Positions 35,883-45,292 of a stretch of 61,800 nucleotides of DNA are shown here, one piece after another. The stretch is taken from contig CALHNS010000064.1 of the NCBI GenBank assembly GCA_938035125.1, forward strand, positions 1 through 61,800. The letters are read 5' to 3'. The notes under the pieces were generated by a model. The model saw only the letters and a list, made by a program, of their open reading frames with translations. It was not told the origin of the DNA and searched no databases. Origin of the DNA: an uncultured Granulosicoccaceae bacterium. Its GTDB lineage: Bacteria; Pseudomonadota; Gammaproteobacteria; Granulosicoccales; Granulosicoccaceae. Both the position numbers and the translations under genes were made by a program. Position 1 is the first letter of the stretch; every line of letters starts with the position of its first letter.

Positions 35883-35918
35883 AAAAAGAGCGATGAGTGG
35901 GCACACTCATCGCTCTTT
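35883..35918 (-). terminator. Terminator after fhs (largely symmetric, may act both ways)
   Basis: A 13-base perfect stem (35887-35899 with 35904-35916) has a GGCA loop. On the minus strand it is followed by five T (35887-35883), and on the plus strand by three T. It lies 60 bases after the fhs stop and about 70 bases before the gcdH start, so gcdH needs its own promoter in that short stretch. Confidence 0.82.
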
Positions 35919-35976
35919 GTACTGATCGGGCCTTAGAGTAAATAGGCAGCCCGTTGTGCCATTGACACGCTAAGGC

Positions 35977-37653
35977 TTAGAACAAGCCTTCGATTTCTGC
36001 TGCCTCGTTGAACCGAATCACTTCGGCTGCAGGCTCTCTTGGTAAACCAGGCATGGTCATGATAGCGCCTGTGATCACCACAATGAAGCCAGCACCTGCC
36101 GATAGACGTACCTCTCTTACTGGGACAGAGTGGCCCGTGGGTGCGCCGCGAAGGTTCGGATCGGTGGAGAAGCTGTATTGAGTTTTTGCCATGCAGATGG
36201 GCAATTTGCCATAACCGGCTTCTTCCCATTGACGCAGCTGATCACGAATTTTTTGATCCGCCAGTACTTCGTCTGCACGATAAATACGCTGAGCAATCGT
36301 TTCGATTTTTTCAAATAAAGGCATATCGTCCGCATACAAAGGAGCGAACTGCGAGGCACCGCTTTCAGCGATTTCTACAATACGCTTGGCTAAATCTTCG
36401 GTACCTTTCGATCCGTGAGCCCAGTGCTTACATAAGATAGCTTCTGAACCTAAGCTCTCAACGTATTTTTGAACCGCAGCGACTTCTGCATCGGTGTCTT
36501 TAACGAAATGGTTGATAGCAACCACAGCTGGCACGCCAAACGATTTGATGTTTTCGATGTGACGACCTAGGTTTGCACAGCCTTGTTCAACCGCTGATAC
36601 GTTTTCTGCATCTAAATCTTCTTTAGCCACACCGCCGTTCATCTTCATGGCGCGAACCGTTGCAACGATAACCACAGCATCTGGTGCAAGACCTGCTTTA
36701 CGGCATTTGATGTTCATGAATTTCTCAGCGCCTAAATCAGCGCCGAAGCCTGCTTCGGTAACGACATAGTCGGCCACTTTCAATGCCGTTGTGGTGGCAA
36801 TAATAGAGTTACAACCGTGAGCGATGTTAGCGAACGGGCCACCGTGAACAAAAGCTGGATTGTTTTCCAGTGTTTGTACCAAGTTGGGCTGAACTGCATC
36901 TTTTAATAACACCGTCATGGCGCCGTCGGCTTTGATGTCGCGGCAGTAAACCGGAGTTAAATCACGGCGGTAAGCCACAATGATGTCACCCAAACGGTTT
37001 TGTAAATCCTCTAAATCTTTGGCCAAACATAAGATGGCCATAACTTCTGAGGCAACGGTGATGTCAAAGCCTGCTTCACGAGGGTAGCCATTGGTTACAC
37101 CGCCTAAGCTGGTGGTGACTTGACGAAGGGCTCGATCGTTCATATCGAGCACGCGGCGCCAAACGATTCGACGTGTATCGATTTCTAAAGAATTTCCCCA
37201 GTACACGTGGTTATCAATCATGGCGGATAACAAATTATGCGCAGATGTGATGGCGTGGAAATCACCCGTGAAGTGCAAATTCATGTCTTCCATTGGAACC
37301 ACTTGCGCATAACCGCCACCAGCTGCACCACCTTTCATACCGAAGCATGGGCCTAATGAGGCTTCACGAATACAAATAGCCGCTTTCTTACCAATGGCGT
37401 TTAAGCCATCGCCCAAACCGACAGTGGTTGTCGTTTTACCTTCACCTGCAGGAGTAGGGTTAATGGCGGTAACAAGAATCAGTTTGCCGTTTTTGTTTTT
37501 TTGCACTCCATTGATAAATTCTGCCGATACTTTGGCTTTATCGTGCCCGTAGGGCAGTAACGCTTCCGATGGAATGCCTAGCTTTTCACCAATTTCTTGA
37601 ATCGGTTTTTTATTCGCGGCACGCGCGATTTCTATATCAGTTTTATGCGCCAT
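35977..37653 (-). CDS. fhs: Formate-tetrahydrofolate ligase
   Basis: The enzyme joins formate to tetrahydrofolate with ATP, giving 10-formyl-THF. The ATP loop [19 protein letters not shown] is near residue 67-85; [34 protein letters not shown] and [14 protein letters not shown] are fully conserved. Length, 558 residues, is typical. It is the distal gene after fdhA, 63 bases away, on the same strand as the formate dehydrogenase. Formate produced by demethylation reactions can thus be oxidised or captured. A weak hairpin (TAATCG / CGATTA, 37703-37719) between fdhA and fhs may lower fhs expression. Confidence 0.97.
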   Translation of the reverse strand: MAHKTDIEIARAANKKPIQEIGEKLGIPSEALLPYGHDKAKVSAEFINGVQKNKNGKLILVTAINPTPAGEGKTTTTVGLGDGLNAIGKKAAICIREASLGPCFGMKGGAAGGGYAQVVPMEDMNLHFTGDFHAITSAHNLLSAMIDNHVYWGNSLEIDTRRIVWRRVLDMNDRALRQVTTSLGGVTNGYPREAGFDITVASEVMAILCLAKDLEDLQNRLGDIIVAYRRDLTPVYCRDIKADGAMTVLLKDAVQPNLVQTLENNPAFVHGGPFANIAHGCNSIIATTTALKVADYVVTEAGFGADLGAEKFMNIKCRKAGLAPDAVVIVATVRAMKMNGGVAKEDLDAENVSAVEQGCANLGRHIENIKSFGVPAVVAINHFVKDTDAEVAAVQKYVESLGSEAILCKHWAHGSKGTEDLAKRIVEIAESGASQFAPLYADDMPLFEKIETIAQRIYRADEVLADQKIRDQLRQWEEAGYGKLPICMAKTQYSFSTDPNLRGAPTGHSVPVREVRLSAGAGFIVVITGAIMTMPGLPREPAAEVIRFNEAAEIEGLF

Positions 37654-37716
37654 GGGTAAATTCGCTCTGTTCGGTTTAATGTGTTAATGGATAAAAGCTT
37701 GGTAATCGTTTTGCGA

Positions 37717-40515
37717 TTAACTTGCTTCACGAGCTTCGGATGATTTCTCAATCCGAACGGCTGAATACTTAAACTCTGGGATCTTGCCGTAGGGATCTAG
37801 AGCAGGGTTTGTTAATACATTCGCAGCAGCTTCTACAAACGCAAACGGCATAAACACTTGGCCTTCAGCCACCGCGCGATCAGCGCGTGCCATCACATCG
37901 ATAGATCCGCGGCGAGTGGTAAGACGAATTCTGTCGCCAGCCACCGCGCCCAGTTCTTTCAATGTTCTTGGGTGAACCGAGCAGTTGGCTTCAGGTTCTA
38001 ACGCATCGAGCACGCTAGCGCGTCGCGTCATCGAACCGGTATGCCAGTGCTCCAGTTGCCGCCCTGTGATGAGCACCATCGGGTAGTCCGCATCGGGGAC
38101 TTCGCTTGGCGCAATCACATTGGCTGGAGTAAATTTCGCACGGCCTTCTTCGCGTGGAAAACCGTCCCCAAACACGATGGGCTGACCCGGATCGTCTTCA
38201 GATAAGCTGGGGTAGGTAACCGCTGTTTTCTCTAGACGCTCCCATGTGATGTTGTCTAACGACTTCATGAATTTCTTCATCTCGTTAAACACTTCTTTCG
38301 GATGCGTGTAGTTCCAATTTAAGCCTAAGCGTTTCGCCAATTCTGTGGTGATCCACCAATCCTCTTTGGCTTCACCCGGTGGGGTAACAGCAGGGCGCCC
38401 AAGCTGCACTTGACGGTTTGTGTTGGTCACCGTGCCTGATTTTTCTGGCCACGCAGCAGCGGGTAAAATCACATCGGCATAGTTTGCGGTTTCGGTTAAA
38501 AAGATATCTTGCACCACTAAATGTTTAAGCGCGGCTAAGGCATCTCTTGCGTGTTCTACGTCCGGATCCGACATGGCTGGGTTCTCACCCAAAATGTACA
38601 TGCCGTGTATATCGCCTGCGTGAATTGCATCCATGATTTCAACCACGGTTAAGCCTTTTTCAGCAGAGAAATCATCGGTGCCCCAAACATCGGTGAATGC
38701 ACTTCGCACACCGTCATCGGTTACCGATTGGTAGTCGGGTAAGAACATGGGAATAAGGCCTGCATCGGATGCACCTTGCACATTATTCTGACCACGCAAC
38801 GGGTGTAAGCCTGCGCCTGATCTGCCCACGTGCCCGCACATTAACGCAAGTGAAATTAAGCAGCGTGAATTATCTGTGCCGTGGATATGTTGAGAGATAC
38901 CCATGCCCCAGAAAATCATGCCAGCACGTGCACCTGCAAAGGTGCGCGCAACCGTTTTTAAGGTTTCAGGGTCAATGCCGCAAATGGCCGACATTTTCTC
39001 CGGTGAGAAATCTTTTAAATGGGCGCGTTGCTCCTCCCAACCTTCGGTGAAGCCTTGAATGTATTGCTCGTCGTACAGCTTTTCTTCAACGATGGTGTGC
39101 ATGATGGCGTTAAGCATGGCAACGTCACTGCCAGGCTTAAACTGCAAAGCATGTGTTGCATACTTTGCTAAACCCACACCACGTGGGTCCATAACAATCA
39201 ATTGACCGCCGCGCTTGGCAAACTGTTTGAAGTAGGTTGCAGCCACCGGATGGTTTTCAATGGGGTTTGCACCAATAACAATGGCACAATCGGCGTTCTC
39301 AATTTCGTTAAACGTGGCCGTCACTGCACCTGAACCCACGTTCTCTAATAGGGCCGCAACGGACGAGGCGTGACATAAGCGCGTGCAATGATCAACGTTA
39401 TTGTGTCGAAATGCTGCACGAATGAGTTTTTGAAAAAGGTAGGCTTCTTCGTTTGAACATTTAGCCGAACCGAAACCTGCAATGGCTTTACCGCCGTGTT
39501 GCTCAGTCAGGTTTTTCATACCACCTGCGGCAAAGTCTAAGGCTTCATCCCAGCTGGCTTCGCGATAGAACGCCAGCATATTATCGGGGTTAACGTTTAA
39601 GCCTTTTGGCGGCGCATCGTCGCGGCGAATTAAAGGCTTAGTTAATCGATGCGGGTGTTGGATGTAGTCAAATCCAAATCGTCCTTTTACGCATAATCGC
39701 TGTTCGTTTGAAGGCCCATCGGCGCCATCGACCCAAACGATCTTGTTATCACGAACGTTGAAATCTACTTGGCATCCCACACCGCAATAAGGGCATACAG
39801 AACGAACCACGTCGTCCACTTCACCGCTATCGCCCACTTGATTGTCATTAACCAGTTCGGTTGGCATCAAAGCACCAGTTGGGCAAGCTTGCACACATTC
39901 ACCGCAGGCAACACAGGTGCTTGCACCCATGGGGTCGGCAAAATCGAAGGTAATTCGCGCATCTTGACCACGACCCGACATACCGATGACATCGTTAACT
40001 TGCACTTCACGGCAGGCGCGAACACATAAATTACAGTGGATGCATGCATCTAAATTCACACGCATAGCAACATGTGAATCATCTAGCAACGGCACTCGTT
40101 CAATTTCAATAGCAGGAAAGCGGCTTTCGCTAACGCCTTGTTGATCGGCCATGGCCCATAGGTGTGAGCTTTTATCGTGCGCTTGATCGCGCGAAGGTTG
40201 ATCAGCCAGCAGCAATTCAACCACCATTTTGCGAGCGTCTACCGCACGTTGGCTTTGAGTGTTAACCACCATGCCATCGGTGGGGGTGCGAACACAGGAG
40301 GCTGCTAACGTTCGTTCGCCATCGATTTCCACCATACACGCTCGACAGTTACCATCGGCGCGGTAGCCGGTTTGATCGGCGTGACATAAATGCGGAATGG
40401 TGGTGCCTGCGGTTTTGGCAATATCCCACAGTGTTTGATCGGCGCGGGCGGAAACTTCCATCCCATCGAGGGTGAACGTCACCATGGGTAGCTTTTCGGT
40501 ATCAGTGCTAGACAT
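37717..40515 (-). CDS. NAD-dependent formate dehydrogenase, molybdenum catalytic subunit (FdhA/FdsA type)
   Basis: The product has 932 residues. Domains in order: 2Fe-2S ferredoxin (about 10-85, GYRADGNCRACMVEIDG), a His-containing NuoG-like 4Fe-4S segment (about 86-125), two 4Fe-4S clusters (CIHCNLCVRACRE near 155; CVACGECVQACPTG near 198), a further 4Fe-4S site CPYCGVGCQ near 233, then the bis-MGD molybdopterin domain. The active-site residue is Cys (RLCHASSV near 373), not selenocysteine. It oxidises formate to CO2 and passes electrons to the NuoEF-like partner encoded by the upstream gene, whose stop overlaps this ATG (TAATG). The small FdsD and chaperone FdsC/FdhD genes are not seen nearby. 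Confidence 0.95.
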   Translation of the reverse strand: MSSTDTEKLPMVTFTLDGMEVSARADQTLWDIAKTAGTTIPHLCHADQTGYRADGNCRACMVEIDGERTLAASCVRTPTDGMVVNTQSQRAVDARKMVVELLLADQPSRDQAHDKSSHLWAMADQQGVSESRFPAIEIERVPLLDDSHVAMRVNLDACIHCNLCVRACREVQVNDVIGMSGRGQDARITFDFADPMGASTCVACGECVQACPTGALMPTELVNDNQVGDSGEVDDVVRSVCPYCGVGCQVDFNVRDNKIVWVDGADGPSNEQRLCVKGRFGFDYIQHPHRLTKPLIRRDDAPPKGLNVNPDNMLAFYREASWDEALDFAAGGMKNLTEQHGGKAIAGFGSAKCSNEEAYLFQKLIRAAFRHNNVDHCTRLCHASSVAALLENVGSGAVTATFNEIENADCAIVIGANPIENHPVAATYFKQFAKRGGQLIVMDPRGVGLAKYATHALQFKPGSDVAMLNAIMHTIVEEKLYDEQYIQGFTEGWEEQRAHLKDFSPEKMSAICGIDPETLKTVARTFAGARAGMIFWGMGISQHIHGTDNSRCLISLALMCGHVGRSGAGLHPLRGQNNVQGASDAGLIPMFLPDYQSVTDDGVRSAFTDVWGTDDFSAEKGLTVVEIMDAIHAGDIHGMYILGENPAMSDPDVEHARDALAALKHLVVQDIFLTETANYADVILPAAAWPEKSGTVTNTNRQVQLGRPAVTPPGEAKEDWWITTELAKRLGLNWNYTHPKEVFNEMKKFMKSLDNITWERLEKTAVTYPSLSEDDPGQPIVFGDGFPREEGRAKFTPANVIAPSEVPDADYPMVLITGRQLEHWHTGSMTRRASVLDALEPEANCSVHPRTLKELGAVAGDRIRLTTRRGSIDVMARADRAVAEGQVFMPFAFVEAAANVLTNPALDPYGKIPEFKYSAVRIEKSSEAREAS

Positions 40516-42209
40516 TAGTTAATCTCCGAAGGGAAGTGCTTCATCACCATGCGAATGGGGTTAGGGGCAGCTTGACCTAAACCGCAGATAGAGGCATCTG
40601 CCATGGTTTGGCATAACGATTCTAATAACGGTTGGTCCCAACGTTCAGCTTCCATAAGCTGCACCGCTTTACCGCAACCCACACGGCAAGGCGTGCATTG
40701 GCCACAGCTTTCATCTTCAAAAAACTTCAGCATGTTCAATGCAGCCGCTTTTGCACTGTCTTGATCGGATAACACCACAACGGCTGCTGATCCTATGAAG
40801 CTACCTAAGGGTTGTAGCGTATCGAAATCTAACGGCACATCATTAATGGATGCAGGCAGTAAGCCCGATGAAGGCCCGCCGGGTTGATAGGCTTTAAACG
40901 TGTGCCCATCTAACATGCCACCAGAGGCTTCGATGATGTCTGTGATGGTGGAGCCTGCGGGTAATAGCTTTACGCCAGGCTCTTTTACGCGCCCAGAAAC
41001 AGAATAGCTACGTAAACCCACTCGACCGTTTTTCTCGTGTTTATTGAGTACTTCTGGGCCCTCTCGACAAATGCGAGTTATCCAGTGCAGTGTTTCTACG
41101 TTGTGTACTAAGGTTGGGCTATTAAATAAACCTACCTGTGCAACGTAGGGTGGGCGATGCCTAGGTAATCCACGTTTTCCTTCAATGGATTCGATCATGG
41201 CCGATTCTTCACCACAGATGTAGGCGCCTGCGCCGCGGCGCACTTCCACATAACCCGATTCTATTAAGCCTGCGTTTTCCAACGCTTTAATTTCTTTATC
41301 TAAAATATGCAGAACGGCTGGGTATTCATCGCGCATGTAAATGTAGGCGCGAGCCGCATCCACAGCCCAAGCAGCGATTAGTACACCTTCTAAAAATAAG
41401 TGCGGGGTAGATTCTAAATAGTGTCGATCTTTAAAGGTGCCAGGTTCGCCTTCATCACCGTTTACGGCCAAATAACGTGGGCCTTCTTCTGCGCGCACAA
41501 AAGACCACTTGCGACCAGAAGGAAAACCTGCGCCGCCTAAACCACGTAGGCCTGATTCACTGATGGCATCTTGTATTTCTTCTACATTGCGATCACCAGA
41601 ACGCATCCCTTTAAGCGCTTCGTATCCACCACCTGCAAGGTACTGATCGAACATTTCATAACTGGGGATTTGCGCTGAGAAGTCGCCAGCCTTTATTGCG
41701 TTGGTGACTTTTTCAGGCGTGGCGTGATCGATGTGCAAATGCCCGATTTCAAGCGTCGGCGCGGATTGACATCGGCCCATGCAAGGGGCGCGTAAAACAC
41801 GAACCTCGGAAGGATCGTGTCCGTCTTCTAAAGCTTTTTGCAAAGCGGCAGAACCTGCAAGCTCACAAGCTAATGAATCGCACACGCGAATGGTAATGGC
41901 AGGCGGTGGTGTTTCACCGTCGGTGATGACATCGAAGTGGGCATAGAAGGTAGCCACTTCGTACACTTCAGATTGTGCCATGCGCATCTCTTCAGCCAAG
42001 GCGCGAAGGTGCTTTGCAGACAAGTGCCCGAAATGATCTTGCAACTTATGTAGGTGTTCTATTAGGAGGTCTTTACGGCGAGGCGCATCCGCTAGCAGTG
42101 TTTTTACGTCGCTGAGCGCATCGTCATCCAGCTGCCGGCCTTTGGGGGCATGACGGCCACGACCGCGGCCAGATTTCCAAACCCCGTCTCGTTCTAATAC
42201 CTTCGCCAT
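40515..42209 (-). CDS. NAD-dependent formate dehydrogenase, fused NuoE/NuoF-type diaphorase subunit
   Basis: The product has 564 residues. Residues about 40-185 are a NuoE-like thioredoxin-fold 2Fe-2S domain (CDSLACELAG, LRAPCMGRCQSAP). From about 210 it is NuoF-like: GLRGLGGAGFPSGRKW (NADH site), AVNGDEGEPGTFKDR, GAYICGEESAMIESIEG (FMN), and ESCGQCTPCRVGC (4Fe-4S) near 505. In many bacteria these are separate genes, fdsG and fdsB; here they are one chain. A Lys/Arg/Gly-rich N-terminal extension (GRGRGRHAPKGRQ) is present. It is the first gene of the fdh-fhs run and is divergent from the GbdR-like regulator, with 93 bases between. Confidence 0.94.
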   Translation of the reverse strand: MAKVLERDGVWKSGRGRGRHAPKGRQLDDDALSDVKTLLADAPRRKDLLIEHLHKLQDHFGHLSAKHLRALAEEMRMAQSEVYEVATFYAHFDVITDGETPPPAITIRVCDSLACELAGSAALQKALEDGHDPSEVRVLRAPCMGRCQSAPTLEIGHLHIDHATPEKVTNAIKAGDFSAQIPSYEMFDQYLAGGGYEALKGMRSGDRNVEEIQDAISESGLRGLGGAGFPSGRKWSFVRAEEGPRYLAVNGDEGEPGTFKDRHYLESTPHLFLEGVLIAAWAVDAARAYIYMRDEYPAVLHILDKEIKALENAGLIESGYVEVRRGAGAYICGEESAMIESIEGKRGLPRHRPPYVAQVGLFNSPTLVHNVETLHWITRICREGPEVLNKHEKNGRVGLRSYSVSGRVKEPGVKLLPAGSTITDIIEASGGMLDGHTFKAYQPGGPSSGLLPASINDVPLDFDTLQPLGSFIGSAAVVVLSDQDSAKAAALNMLKFFEDESCGQCTPCRVGCGKAVQLMEAERWDQPLLESLCQTMADASICGLGQAAPNPIRMVMKHFPSEIN

Positions 42210-42302
42210 TAAGTGTGCGCCTGTGCCGAAAATTGTAGTGCCATACGGTGCGCTTGATGCGAAATTTAGGGTATTCTAAAAAAGACTTAATTTGGTCTAA
42301 AA

Positions 42303-43325
42303 ATGCCAATGAATGGATTTGTATACTCAAAACACGCGGTGTTTCAGGTTGGTTTTCTATTAGTTGATGGGTTTTCGATGTTGACCTATGCCTCGGCTGC
42401 TGAGCCTTTACGGGCTGCCAATGAAATTGCAAAGAAACCCTTGTACAAAATTTGGAACATCCCGGCGCAAGGAGCCAGAGCAACCGCCTCCTGCGGCACA
42501 TTGGTGCCTGCCAATGCCCACGTGGGTGAGCGATCGGGATTTGATTTAGTGGTGGTGGTGGCTTCTAACGATTCGCCTGATGCGCAGCAGCCGCGATTGC
42601 TCGACTGGCTACGTCAACTGGATAGGCAAAATATTGTATTGGGCGGGTTAGCTGCAGGCCCGTTAATGCTTGCCAATGCGGGGTTGTTGCGCAATCGGAA
42701 AATGACCTTGCATTGGGCTTTTCAAAACACGATAGAAGAGCTGCATCCGGATTTAATGGTGCAACAACAGCTGTATGTTATCGATAAAAACCGGTTGACC
42801 TGCGCAGGTGGCACTGCCCCAGTGGATTTGATGTTGGCCGTTATCACAGAACATCATGGCGCACGCTTTGCCCGCCAGGTCAGCGACTGGTGGTCGCATC
42901 CTGACATACGGCCACAAGAAGCACCGCAACGTTCAGAACATGCCTCTCGTTACGGCATTTACAACGCACGCGTGCTTAGCGTTATAAAACTCATGGAAAG
43001 CCATCTATCAGATCCATTAGATTTATCTCAGCTGGCTTCCGCATCAGACATTAGCGAGCGCCACATCAATCGTTTGTTTAAAACGCACACAGCATTTAAG
43101 CCCATGGATTTTTATAAACGATTGCGACTTCAAAAAGCGTATGAGTTGTTATCGCAATCGGCCATGAGCGTTAGTGACATAGTCGCCGCCACAGGCTATT
43201 CCAGCCATTCGCATTTTAGCCGCAGTTTTAAGCATGTGTTTGAGTTGTCACCCAGCGAGGTAAGAGCCTCGCTGGGTAAAAGAGGAGGGGATGGTTCTTA
43301 CGCTAGTGTAGCGTTGTTGCCTTGA
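42303..43325 (+). CDS. GlxA/GbdR-type AraC regulator with DJ-1/PfpI-like domain
   Basis: The product has 340 residues. Residues about 10-185 are the class-I glutamine-amidotransferase-like sensor (VGFLLVDGFSMLTYASAAEPLRAANE; LGGLAAGPLMLANAGLL; TLHWAF; LTCAGGTAPVDLML). The C-terminal domain has LSQLASASDISERHINRLFK and VSDIVAATGYSSHSHFSRSF. This subfamily (GbdR, CdhR, SouR, ArgR in pseudomonads) governs glycine betaine, carnitine, sarcosine and arginine use. Divergent placement against the formate dehydrogenase operon suggests it senses a methylated amine whose breakdown yields formate. That is inference. Its last 28 bases overlap the convergent GntR gene. Confidence 0.91.
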   Translation: MPMNGFVYSKHAVFQVGFLLVDGFSMLTYASAAEPLRAANEIAKKPLYKIWNIPAQGARATASCGTLVPANAHVGERSGFDLVVVVASNDSPDAQQPRLLDWLRQLDRQNIVLGGLAAGPLMLANAGLLRNRKMTLHWAFQNTIEELHPDLMVQQQLYVIDKNRLTCAGGTAPVDLMLAVITEHHGARFARQVSDWWSHPDIRPQEAPQRSEHASRYGIYNARVLSVIKLMESHLSDPLDLSQLASASDISERHINRLFKTHTAFKPMDFYKRLRLQKAYELLSQSAMSVSDIVAATGYSSHSHFSRSFKHVFELSPSEVRASLGKRGGDGSYASVALLP

Positions 43326-44002
43326 GCCGCTAGCAGTGAATGTTCTAAGTTAAGATGTTCCAACATCAATTGACGTGCTTGAGCGGTGTCACGTCTATGA
43401 ATGGCATCAACAATTTGCCGATGTTGTTGCATGTGTTTGATGGCGTATTCACCGTCCATTGCCACTTGGCGCATTCTGGCCCAAGGTTCTTGATGACGTG
43501 CACCGTGCAATTGGCAGACAAACCATGCCAGCACATCATTGCCTGAAGCTTTAGCAATTAATTCGTGGAATTCGGCGTCGGCATCGGCTTGTTCGGCTGC
43601 ATCATTGGTAGGGTAATTGTGAACCAAGGCCAGTAGTTGATCGATATCTTGTTGGCGCCTGTTGCTGGCGGCTAATGCACAAGCATCGGCTTCCAATAAC
43701 TTACGAGTTTCAAGTAATGTTTCTGGGCGGGCGCTTAGCATCACGGGGTTAGGTAAATCGGACGCCTCATGCACAACGTAGGTGCCGCTGCCTGGCTTGA
43801 TTTCAACCAGCTCTTCACTGGCAAGTTGATTCAGCGCCTCTCGGACGGTGCCACGAGCCACACTGAATTCAGCGGCAAGGGTACGCTCAGGGGCCAGCCT
43901 CTCTCTTAGTGCCAAGTCGCCCGTCATTATGCTGCGCCTCAGAATACTGGCAATTTCGGCTGCACCGCGTCTTTTTGGACGCTCGTCGTTCATTATTCCC
44001 AT
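43298..44002 (-). CDS. GntR-family regulator, FadR/FCD subfamily
   Basis: The product has 234 residues. The winged helix spans about 12-78 (AEIASILRRSIMTGDLALRERL, FSVARGTVREALNQLASEELVEIKPGSGTYV). The all-helical FCD domain follows, with metal-ligand-like residues in DAEFHELIAKASGN, HRQIVDAIHRRD and EHLNLEHS. Members respond to organic acids such as lactate, gluconate or fatty acyl-CoA. AGGGG eight bases before 44002 supports the start. No obvious target operon is divergent; the nitroreductase lies upstream on the same strand with 101 bases between, so targets may be elsewhere. Confidence 0.92.
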   Translation of the reverse strand: MGIMNDERPKRRGAAEIASILRRSIMTGDLALRERLAPERTLAAEFSVARGTVREALNQLASEELVEIKPGSGTYVVHEASDLPNPVMLSARPETLLETRKLLEADACALAASNRRQQDIDQLLALVHNYPTNDAAEQADADAEFHELIAKASGNDVLAWFVCQLHGARHQEPWARMRQVAMDGEYAIKHMQQHRQIVDAIHRRDTAQARQLMLEHLNLEHSLLAAQGNNATLA

Positions 44003-44103
44003 CGGATTAACCCCTAGCGATTATTCTCCTGTTACTCGCTTCTTTCGCTAACGGATCATTCGGTAGATGATTTGTAAAAAATAATGCTGCTTTGGCCAAT
44101 TTT

Positions 44104-44793
44104 TTAGCAATAAAACGTCACGTGTTCGTCAATCGGGGATCTATCGGTTTTTAATTGGTTTTCAACAGCTTGCCAATCGGCATGCCCAAGTGCCATTCCA
44201 CAAACCACGACTTCTTCGGTGGGTAATGATAAGTGAGATCGTATTTGTGGATGAAAATCGGCCCATGCGGCCTGAGGGCAAGTGTGCAGGCCATATGCGC
44301 GCGCGGCCAGCATGATATTTTGCAGATACATGCCGTAGTCCAACCAACTGCCAGTGGCTAAGTCTCTATGGATGGTAAAGATCATACCCACGGGTGCGTC
44401 AAAAAAAGTGAAGTTTCGACGATGTTGTGCGTGCATGCCTTCTCTATCGCCTTTGCCTAAGTCTAATAAACCGTAAAGATCTAAACCGACTTTGCGACGT
44501 CGGCTTTTATAGGGTTCAAACCATGTTGCAGGGTAATAACGTTCTTCACATTCATACCCTTTAGGCTCTTCATCGAAGGCTTCGCAAACCACCTCGCACA
44601 AAGAGGTTAATGCCTTGCCCGTAAGCACCCGTGTTTTCCATGGCTGCATATTAGTTCCACTTGGAGCACGCAAGGCATGACTTAAAATCTCAGTCACTTG
44701 ATCATCGCTTACGGCAGTTGGTAAAAACGCGCGAATTGATTGACGCGTTTTCATTGCGTCAAGAACGGTATGAGCCGCCAATGTTTTATCCAT
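44104..44793 (-). CDS. Nitroreductase-family FMN oxidoreductase
   Basis: The product has 229 residues. FMN-binding marks are TRQSIRAFLPTAVSDDQV at 16-33, ALRAPSGTNMQPWKTRVLTG near 42-60, and a C-terminal LPTEEVVVCGMALGHAD near 190. SWLDYGMYLQNIMLAARAYGLHTCPQAAW is the usual dimer and flavin helix. It would reduce nitro-aromatics, quinones or a flavin-linked substrate with NAD(P)H; the physiological substrate is unknown. A shorter start at Met14 (44754) is possible. About its first 17 codons and the upstream DNA are repeated in diverged form 270-300 bases further upstream. Confidence 0.9.
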   Translation of the reverse strand: MDKTLAAHTVLDAMKTRQSIRAFLPTAVSDDQVTEILSHALRAPSGTNMQPWKTRVLTGKALTSLCEVVCEAFDEEPKGYECEERYYPATWFEPYKSRRRKVGLDLYGLLDLGKGDREGMHAQHRRNFTFFDAPVGMIFTIHRDLATGSWLDYGMYLQNIMLAARAYGLHTCPQAAWADFHPQIRSHLSLPTEEVVVCGMALGHADWQAVENQLKTDRSPIDEHVTFYC

Positions 44794-45240
44794 GCTTCGG
44801 TTTATCCATACTTCGATTGAGTTCTTTTTGTTTGTTGGTACTTTACGTTTATCTTGTTTGAGATTAAAAGTAAAAATAATAGTTAAAGATATATGAATTT
44901 ATAATTGTTAACAAACTATCAATTTAGGTTGAATTTTCTATAAGCACGCAACGTATTTCTTAAAGTCTCGCTAATTTAAATTGCGCTTGGATGAGAAACA
45001 CACGAATTGTTTTGCCTCGTTTTCATTGCGTTAAGAAGGGTATGAGCGGTAAGCGCTTAAAAAATATTTAATGCTTGTTTTATGCATGTTTTTCCCTTGT
45101 TTAATGCTTGCTTTATGCATGCATCGATTGAGTTGTTTGGTGTTTGTCGGTTCCTTATGGTTGTGTTTATAAATAAGAAAATAATTAGAACGATATAAAT
45201 TTTATAATTGTTAACAAACTGTCAATTCAGGTCAATACAA
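44746..45240. repeat. Diverged tandem duplication of the nitroreductase 5' end and its upstream region; only large gap in the window
   Basis: Copy A (about 44730-44935) covers the first codons of the nitroreductase gene and about 140 bases upstream. Copy B (about 45002-45240) repeats the same order: a 14-base identity CGTTTTCATTGCGT (44746-44759; 45018-45031), then AAGAA(C/G)GGTATGAGC, CGATTGAGTT, and a 17-base identity ATAATTGTTAACAAACT (44901-44917; 45204-45220). The middle is diverged, and copy B has a 31-base surplus. Copy B has no open frame of use. Apart from this and the hairpins at 45313-45385, I see no gene in 44794-45420. The TTGTTAACAA palindrome kept in both copies may be a protein site. 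Confidence 0.75.
45067..45121. repeat. Two 22-base direct repeats inside copy B
   Basis: A 22-base unit beginning TTTAATGCTTG and ending TTTATGCATG occurs at 45067-45088 and 45100-45121, with one mismatch and a 33-base period. It accounts for the extra length of copy B relative to copy A and looks like slippage after the larger duplication. Confidence 0.85.
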
Positions 45241-45292
45241 CTTTCATTGTTAAATTGTTGCGTAATTGTTGCAGAACCTAAGTCTATACTGA

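Noticed and set aside
37703-37719. Full terminator between fdhA and fhs
   Set aside because: The stem has only six perfect pairs, the T stretch is short and offset, and it overlaps the fdhA stop; at most it is a weak attenuating hairpin.
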